Source of the DNA: Geovibrio ferrireducens
Lineage (GTDB): Bacteria; Chrysiogenota; Deferribacteres; Deferribacterales; Geovibrionaceae
DNA: 64,000 nucleotides
Direction: 5' to 3'
Assembly (NCBI RefSeq): GCF_026226615.1
Contig: NZ_JAJAPB010000001.1
Span: 124,001-188,000, forward strand
Position 1 is the first letter of the stretch; every line of letters starts with the position of its first letter. A program made the translations under genes and the position numbers. Below the pieces are notes generated by a model that saw only the letters and a program-made list of their open reading frames with translations, was not told where the DNA came from and ran no database searches. Shown piece after piece: positions 59,811 through 64,000 of this stretch.

Positions 59811-62120
59811 TTATTTGATAATTACGGTTTCAAGCACCTGATCAATACTCTCGAAAAGATGGAACCGAGTTTCGTTTTTAACATCAGCCGGAATATCTGT
59901 CAAGTCCTTTTCATTTGCGGACGGAAGTATGATCTCCTTCACTCCGGCTCTGTGTGCGGCGAGCACCTTTTCCTTTATTCCGCCCACGGGAAGAACTCTG
60001 CCTCTGAGAGTTATTTCCCCGGTCATGGCTATACGGCAGTTCACCTTGAGTCCCGAAAGGGCGGACATAAGCGCCGTTGTCATGGTTATCCCTGCGGAGG
60101 GGCCGTCCTTCGGCACTGCACCTTCGGGGACGTGGAGGTGTATATCATTATCCTTAAACATATAAGCCGGAATACCGAACTTATCCGCCCTGCTTTTCAC
60201 GACAGAGAGGGCAGTTCTTGCGGATTCACTCATAACCTCGCCAAGCTTCCCTGTGAGTTCCAGCTTTCCGCTTCCGGGGAAGACAGATACCTCTATCTGG
60301 AGAATATCGCCGCCGTATGGTGTCCATGCGAGCCCGGTGGCTATGCCTTTGTCCTCGTCCTCTCTGAGCTCCTCATGGCGGTATTTCTTCTTGCCGAGCA
60401 TTTTCTCAACAGTCTCGGCGTTTATTTTTACGGTCTTCTTCTTTTTATTCTGGACGATGAGCCTCGCCGCCTTGCGGATGACAGAGGCTATCTCGCGCTC
60501 AAGGGTACGAACCCCCGCCTCGCGCGTGTAGCTTTTTATTATCTCACTGACTGCGGAATCGGCTATTTTCACCTGCTCCGCTGTGAGGCTGTGCTCCTCA
60601 AGCTGTTTTGGGATGAGGAAGTTTTTTGCGATGCTGAACTTTTCCTTTTCCGTGTACCCGGCAAGGCCGATTATCTCCATCCTGTCCAGCAGGGGAGCAG
60701 GTATGCTCTCCACGCTGTTTGCGGTGGTTATGAAAAGCACCTTGGAGAGGTCAAACTCCACCTCCATGTAGTGATCCATAAATGTGGAGTTCTGCTCAGG
60801 GTCAAGGGTTTCAAGCAGCGCACTTGAAGGATCACCTCTGTAGTCGGAGCCGAGTTTATCTATTTCATCCAGCAGGAACACAGGGTTCATGCTGCCTGAT
60901 TTTTTTATGGACTGAATTATTTTGCCGGGAAGAGCACCTACATAGGTTCTTCTGTGGCCGCGGATTTCCGCCTCGTCTCTCATTCCGCCCAGACTCATGC
61001 GGACAAACTTTCTCCCCATGGATTCGGCGATGGAGCGCGCGAGGGACGTTTTGCCCACACCGGGAGGGCCCGCAAAACAGATTATGGGACCTTTCAGCTT
61101 TTTGGAGAGGGAGCGCACGGCAAGGTATTCCAGAATGCGTTCTTTGGGTTTTTCAAGGCCGAAGTGATCCCGGTTGAGTATCTCCTCCGCCCTTGTTATA
61201 TCAAGGTTGTCCTCTGTGGTTTTACCCCACGGGATGCTCACCAGCCAGTCCAGATAGTTTCTGGAAACGGTGGTCTCGGAGCTCATTGCGGGCATGCTGC
61301 GGAACTTTTTCAGCTCCTTCATCGCCTTTTCCCGCACCTCGTCCGGCATAAGGGATTCCTTTATCTTCGATTCTATCTCGTCCGCCTCGGCCTTGGGATC
61401 TTCGTCCCTGCCGAGTTCCTTGTTTATAGCCTTAATCTGTTCTCCGAGGTAATATTCCCTCTGAGCCTTGGCCATCTGGGTTTTGACCTTCTTTTTGATC
61501 CTTTCGTCAATACGGATCAGCTCTATCTCTGTGAAAAGGGTTTCCATAACCTTTTCCACACGCTCAGGCAGACTGTTTATCTCAAGGATTTCCTGATGGG
61601 TTTCATTTTTGACATGCACACTTCCCGCTATCATCCACGTAAGTGTTTCCAGATCGCGCATGTTTTTGATATTTTCCCGCACACCCGGATCAACCTTGCC
61701 CGAAAGTTCTGCATATTCGTTAAAAGCTTTCATCAGCCCGGCGGTCATAGCCTCTGTGTTTTCGTACTCTTCCCTTTCTATTACAGGGCGCACTTCCGCA
61801 TAAAGACATTCGGGTTCATCGAAAAACTTCTCGACTCTCCCTCTGGTAAGCCCTTCCACAAGTATTTTTATGGAGCCGTCAGGAAGCTTGAGCACCTGGA
61901 GAACCTTTGCTATTGTGCCTGTTTCGTTAAGATCGGCCATGCCCGGTTCGTTGACCGTGAGGTCCTTCTGGAGGGTGAAAAATATTCGTCTGTCTGTGGA
62001 ATCTGCTATTTCAACTGCCTCGACTGATTTTTTTCTGCCGAGGAAAACGGGGGTAATCATACCTGGGTATATAACCATATCCCTGAGAGGGATAAGGGCG
62101 TATTGCTCGCTTATGCTCAC
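59811..62120 (-). CDS. lon: ATP-dependent protease Lon
   Basis: A 769-residue LonA protease. N-terminal substrate domain (YALIPLRDMVIYPGMITPVF), AAA+ domain with CFAGPPGVGKTSLARSIAES and PVFLLDEIDKLGSDYRGDPS, sensor FITTANSVESIP, and the C-terminal protease with the catalytic Ser near 680 in PKDGPSAGITM and Lys in GGIKEKVLAAHRAG. The start is GTG with AGGTG 6 nt upstream. It degrades misfolded and regulatory proteins. rpsU follows in the same operon; clpX lies upstream on the same strand with a 44-nt gap. Confidence 0.97.
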   Translation of the reverse strand: MSISEQYALIPLRDMVIYPGMITPVFLGRKKSVEAVEIADSTDRRIFFTLQKDLTVNEPGMADLNETGTIAKVLQVLKLPDGSIKILVEGLTRGRVEKFFDEPECLYAEVRPVIEREEYENTEAMTAGLMKAFNEYAELSGKVDPGVRENIKNMRDLETLTWMIAGSVHVKNETHQEILEINSLPERVEKVMETLFTEIELIRIDERIKKKVKTQMAKAQREYYLGEQIKAINKELGRDEDPKAEADEIESKIKESLMPDEVREKAMKELKKFRSMPAMSSETTVSRNYLDWLVSIPWGKTTEDNLDITRAEEILNRDHFGLEKPKERILEYLAVRSLSKKLKGPIICFAGPPGVGKTSLARSIAESMGRKFVRMSLGGMRDEAEIRGHRRTYVGALPGKIIQSIKKSGSMNPVFLLDEIDKLGSDYRGDPSSALLETLDPEQNSTFMDHYMEVEFDLSKVLFITTANSVESIPAPLLDRMEIIGLAGYTEKEKFSIAKNFLIPKQLEEHSLTAEQVKIADSAVSEIIKSYTREAGVRTLEREIASVIRKAARLIVQNKKKKTVKINAETVEKMLGKKKYRHEELREDEDKGIATGLAWTPYGGDILQIEVSVFPGSGKLELTGKLGEVMSESARTALSVVKSRADKFGIPAYMFKDNDIHLHVPEGAVPKDGPSAGITMTTALMSALSGLKVNCRIAMTGEITLRGRVLPVGGIKEKVLAAHRAGVKEIILPSANEKDLTDIPADVKNETRFHLFESIDQVLETVIIK

Positions 62121-62164
62121 TTATGACACCTGTATGGAGGAATTAAAAAGGAAAAAGAGACGGG

Positions 62165-63400
62165 CTAGGCCGTCTCTTTCTGATTTTCATAGATTATTAT
62201 CGGCTTTGCTTTTCCGGTGATGACATCTTCATTCACCACACACTCTTTAACATTCTTGAGGGAGGGAACCTCATACATGATGTCCATCATGGATTCCTCA
62301 AGGATGGAGCGCAGACCCCTTGCTCCGGTTTTTCTGGTGAGTGCCTGCTTTGCCACAGCCTTAAGGGCGGAGTTGGTGAACTCAAGCTTCACGTCATCAA
62401 ATGCGAACATCTCCTTATACTGGCGGAGAAGGGAGTTTTTGGGCTCCACAAGGATACGGATAAGCGCGTCCTCGTTGAGATCCTCAAGAGCGGCGGTAAC
62501 GGGGAGCCTGCCTATGAACTCAGGTATAAGTCCGTACTTGCCGAGGTCTTCGGGGCGAACGTTCTTAAGGAGTTCATAGCGCTTCATTTCCCTTGTTTCA
62601 TCTATTTTGGAGCTGAAACCGAGGGTTTTCTCGCCCATTCTCCTTTTCACTATGTCCTCGATGCCTTCAAAGGCGCCGCCGCATATGAAAAGGATGTTGG
62701 AAGTGTCCACCTGAATATATTCCTGATTCGGGTGCTTGCGTCCGCCCTGAGGGGGAACGTTTGCCACCGTACCTTCGATTATTTTAAGCAGTGCCTGCTG
62801 AACACCCTCGCCGCTTACATCTCTGGTGATGGAAGGGCTGTCGGTCTTCTTGGAGATTTTGTCTATCTCATCGATGAAGATAATCCCCTTCTGGGCGCGC
62901 TCAACATCATAGTCAGCGTTCTGGAGAAGCTTAAGAACAACGTTTTCCACATCCTCACCCACATAGCCCGCTTCCGTAAGGGTTGTGGCATCGGCGATTG
63001 CGAAGGGAACATTCAGTATCTTCGCGAGGGTTCTGGCGAGAAGGGTCTTGCCTGTTCCGGTGGGGCCGAGGAGGAGAATGTTGCTTTTCTCAAGTTCGAC
63101 TTCGGTCTTGCTGCCGTGGAGAATACGCTTGTAGTGGTTGTGCACCGCAACGCTGAGAACCTTTTTCGCCTGCTGCTGGCCGATTACGTAATCATCCAGC
63201 TTTTTGCTGAGTTCTCTGGGAGTGAGCAGGTTCAGGTCTTTGGTTCCCTGTTCCTCAAAATTGTCTTCGCTCAGTATTTCGTTGCAGAGTTCTATGCACT
63301 CATTGCAGATATAAACATCTGGCCCTGCAATAAGCTTTTTGACCTCTTCCTGACTTTTGCCGCAGAAAGAGCAGTTGAGTGATTCTTTACTTTTTTTCAT
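62165..63400 (-). CDS. clpX: ATP-dependent unfoldase ClpX
   Basis: A 411-residue AAA+ unfoldase that feeds substrates to ClpP. The N-terminal zinc-binding domain is [11 protein letters not shown] and [10 protein letters not shown]; Walker [18 protein letters not shown], Walker [12 protein letters not shown], the ClpP-docking IGF-like loop appears as TLGFSSKI, and the end [20 protein letters not shown] is typical. It lies downstream of clpP and upstream of lon, the usual clpP-clpX-lon order. Confidence 0.98.
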   Translation of the reverse strand: MKKSKESLNCSFCGKSQEEVKKLIAGPDVYICNECIELCNEILSEDNFEEQGTKDLNLLTPRELSKKLDDYVIGQQQAKKVLSVAVHNHYKRILHGSKTEVELEKSNILLLGPTGTGKTLLARTLAKILNVPFAIADATTLTEAGYVGEDVENVVLKLLQNADYDVERAQKGIIFIDEIDKISKKTDSPSITRDVSGEGVQQALLKIIEGTVANVPPQGGRKHPNQEYIQVDTSNILFICGGAFEGIEDIVKRRMGEKTLGFSSKIDETREMKRYELLKNVRPEDLGKYGLIPEFIGRLPVTAALEDLNEDALIRILVEPKNSLLRQYKEMFAFDDVKLEFTNSALKAVAKQALTRKTGARGLRSILEESMMDIMYEVPSLKNVKECVVNEDVITGKAKPIIIYENQKETA

Positions 63401-63452
63401 AAAAATACGCTCCCGTTAAAGGCGCTTCCGCAGGCAACTACACGCGGAAACA

Positions 63453-63476
63453 GGCACAGAGCTTCTGCACTGTGCC
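63453..63476. repeat. Hairpin between clpP and clpX, possible relic of the palindromic family
   Basis: GGCACAG (63453-63459) pairs with CTGTGCC (63470-63476) around a 10-nt loop. On the minus strand the loop is TGCAGAAGCT flanked by CAG/CTG, similar to CAG-GCAGAATGCA-CTG at 271-286. It could attenuate clpP-clpX transcription. Confidence 0.45.
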
Positions 63477-63539
63477 GCATTCTGATCAAGATACCTGCCT
63501 GCCTGCAAATTTCAACCTTATATTTGTATAAGACTAAAA

Positions 63540-64000
63540 TCAGCCTCTTTTCACAATAACATCGTCAATAAGGCCGTATTCTTTAGCCTCGGTGCTGCTC
63601 ATGAAAAAGTCGCGGTCGGAGTCCTTCTCAAGTTCCTGTACGCTTCTGCCGGAACGCTCGGCGAGAATCTCGTTGAGGAGCTTCTTCATGCGTCCCACTT
63701 CGCGGGCATGGATTTCAATATCCGTAGCCTGCCCCTGAAAACCGCCCAGAGGCTGGTGAATCATTATCCTTGCATTCGGTACGGCAAACCTTTTGCCCTT
63801 TGCGCCGCATGCAAGAAGAACAGCACCCATGCTGGCCGCCTGACCGAGACATATTGTAGATACCGCAGGCTTGATATAGTTCATGGTATCCATAATCGCG
63901 AACCCGCTGGTGATTACACCGCCGGGGCTGTTGATATAGAGGAATATGTCCTTCTCAGGATCTTCTGCTTCAAGGAAAAGAAGCTGCGCTATGATAAGGT
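63540..64000 (-). CDS. clpP: ATP-dependent Clp protease proteolytic subunit (partial, start outside window)
   Basis: The C-terminal 153 residues of ClpP are visible; the frame stays open to the window edge and begins [19 protein letters not shown]. The catalytic Ser is in [11 protein letters not shown], His in [10 protein letters not shown], and Asp lies in the following handle helix region ([20 protein letters not shown]). The oxyanion SPGGVITSG is present. It forms a 14-mer chamber that works with ClpX, encoded just downstream. About 40 N-terminal residues are missing. Confidence 0.97.
   Translation of the reverse strand, partial: LIIAQLLFLEAEDPEKDIFLYINSPGGVITSGFAIMDTMNYIKPAVSTICLGQAASMGAVLLACGAKGKRFAVPNARIMIHQPLGGFQGQATDIEIHAREVGRMKKLLNEILAERSGRSVQELEKDSDRDFFMSSTEAKEYGLIDDVIVKRG

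Overview
The window is 64 kb of a dense, Gram-negative bacterial chromosome. Lipid-A/KDO synthesis (KdsA), a TonB-dependent outer-membrane receptor, an MCE lipid-transport system, an MSHA/type II-like secretin and several lipoproteins all imply an outer membrane. Flagellar-type chemoreceptors, carboxyspermidine-type polyamine synthesis, indirect Gln/Asn-tRNA charging (GatCAB) and moderate GC suggest a free-living anaerobe or microaerophile. My best guess is a member of the Deferribacterota (Geovibrio/Denitrovibrio-like), but this rests on overall gene flavour and is inference. I saw no CRISPR array, rRNA, tRNA, prophage or insertion sequence.

Layout. 1-2.9 kb: the last codons of what looks like arginine decarboxylase, a tandem palindrome-rich repeat, then carboxy(nor)spermidine dehydrogenase and decarboxylase (polyamine operon). 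2.9-5.2 kb: a FepA-like TonB receptor, convergent to it. 5.5-9.7 kb: a LetAB/PqiAB-like lipid transporter with a split membrane subunit and an eight-MCE-domain tunnel protein. 10-14.5 kb: two chemoreceptors. 14.5-17.4 kb: a TetR regulator with its operator, an aldo/keto reductase and a zinc alcohol dehydrogenase. 17.5-20.8 kb: a DUF4143 ATPase, YjdM, a class II Fic protein with three operator-like repeats, and a HIT protein. 21-24.6 kb: a four-gene overlapping signalling operon (kinase-like phosphotransferase, CheY-like receiver, pseudo-receiver-HDOD, SpoIIE phosphatase). 24.6-27.8 kb: ubiE, a UbiD-family gene, nth, btuR. 27.9-34.1 kb: EAL-CBS-GGDEF protein, aldehyde dehydrogenase, an unrecognised secreted protein, kdsA.

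34.2-39.7 kb holds a pilin-like protein divergent from a five-gene MSHA-type trans-envelope operon (MshI/PilMN-like, PilO-like, MshK/GspC-like, MshL secretin, TPR protein) that lacks its own ATPase. 39.6-42.9 kb: an ArnC/ArnT-like glycosyltransferase pair and a FadR-type regulator. 43.4-50 kb: histidine kinase, dnaX, ClC channel, rsgA. 50.2-55.7 kb: UvrD/PcrA helicase and gatC-gatA-gatB. 55.9-59 kb: methylmalonyl-CoA epimerase, a two-piece LysO-like exporter, a lipoprotein and a collagen-like lipoprotein. 59-64 kb: a second cluster of the palindromic repeats, then the proteostasis block rpsU, lon, clpX, clpP, all on the minus strand.

The most unusual features are not single genes. (1) A family of modular palindromes keeps its loops (TGGA; ACAGGATGTA) but changes its stems; it lies at the ends of transcription units, and near position 1 it carries repeated copies of the 3' end of the upstream gene. 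(2) A 12-bp duplication flanks a 77-bp insert exactly at the gatC/gatA junction. (3) Three genes have sigma70-like -10 boxes only 5-6 nt from the ATG, suggesting leaderless mRNAs. (4) A signalling operon is built from degenerate kinase and receiver modules. (5) The MCE tunnel has eight domains.
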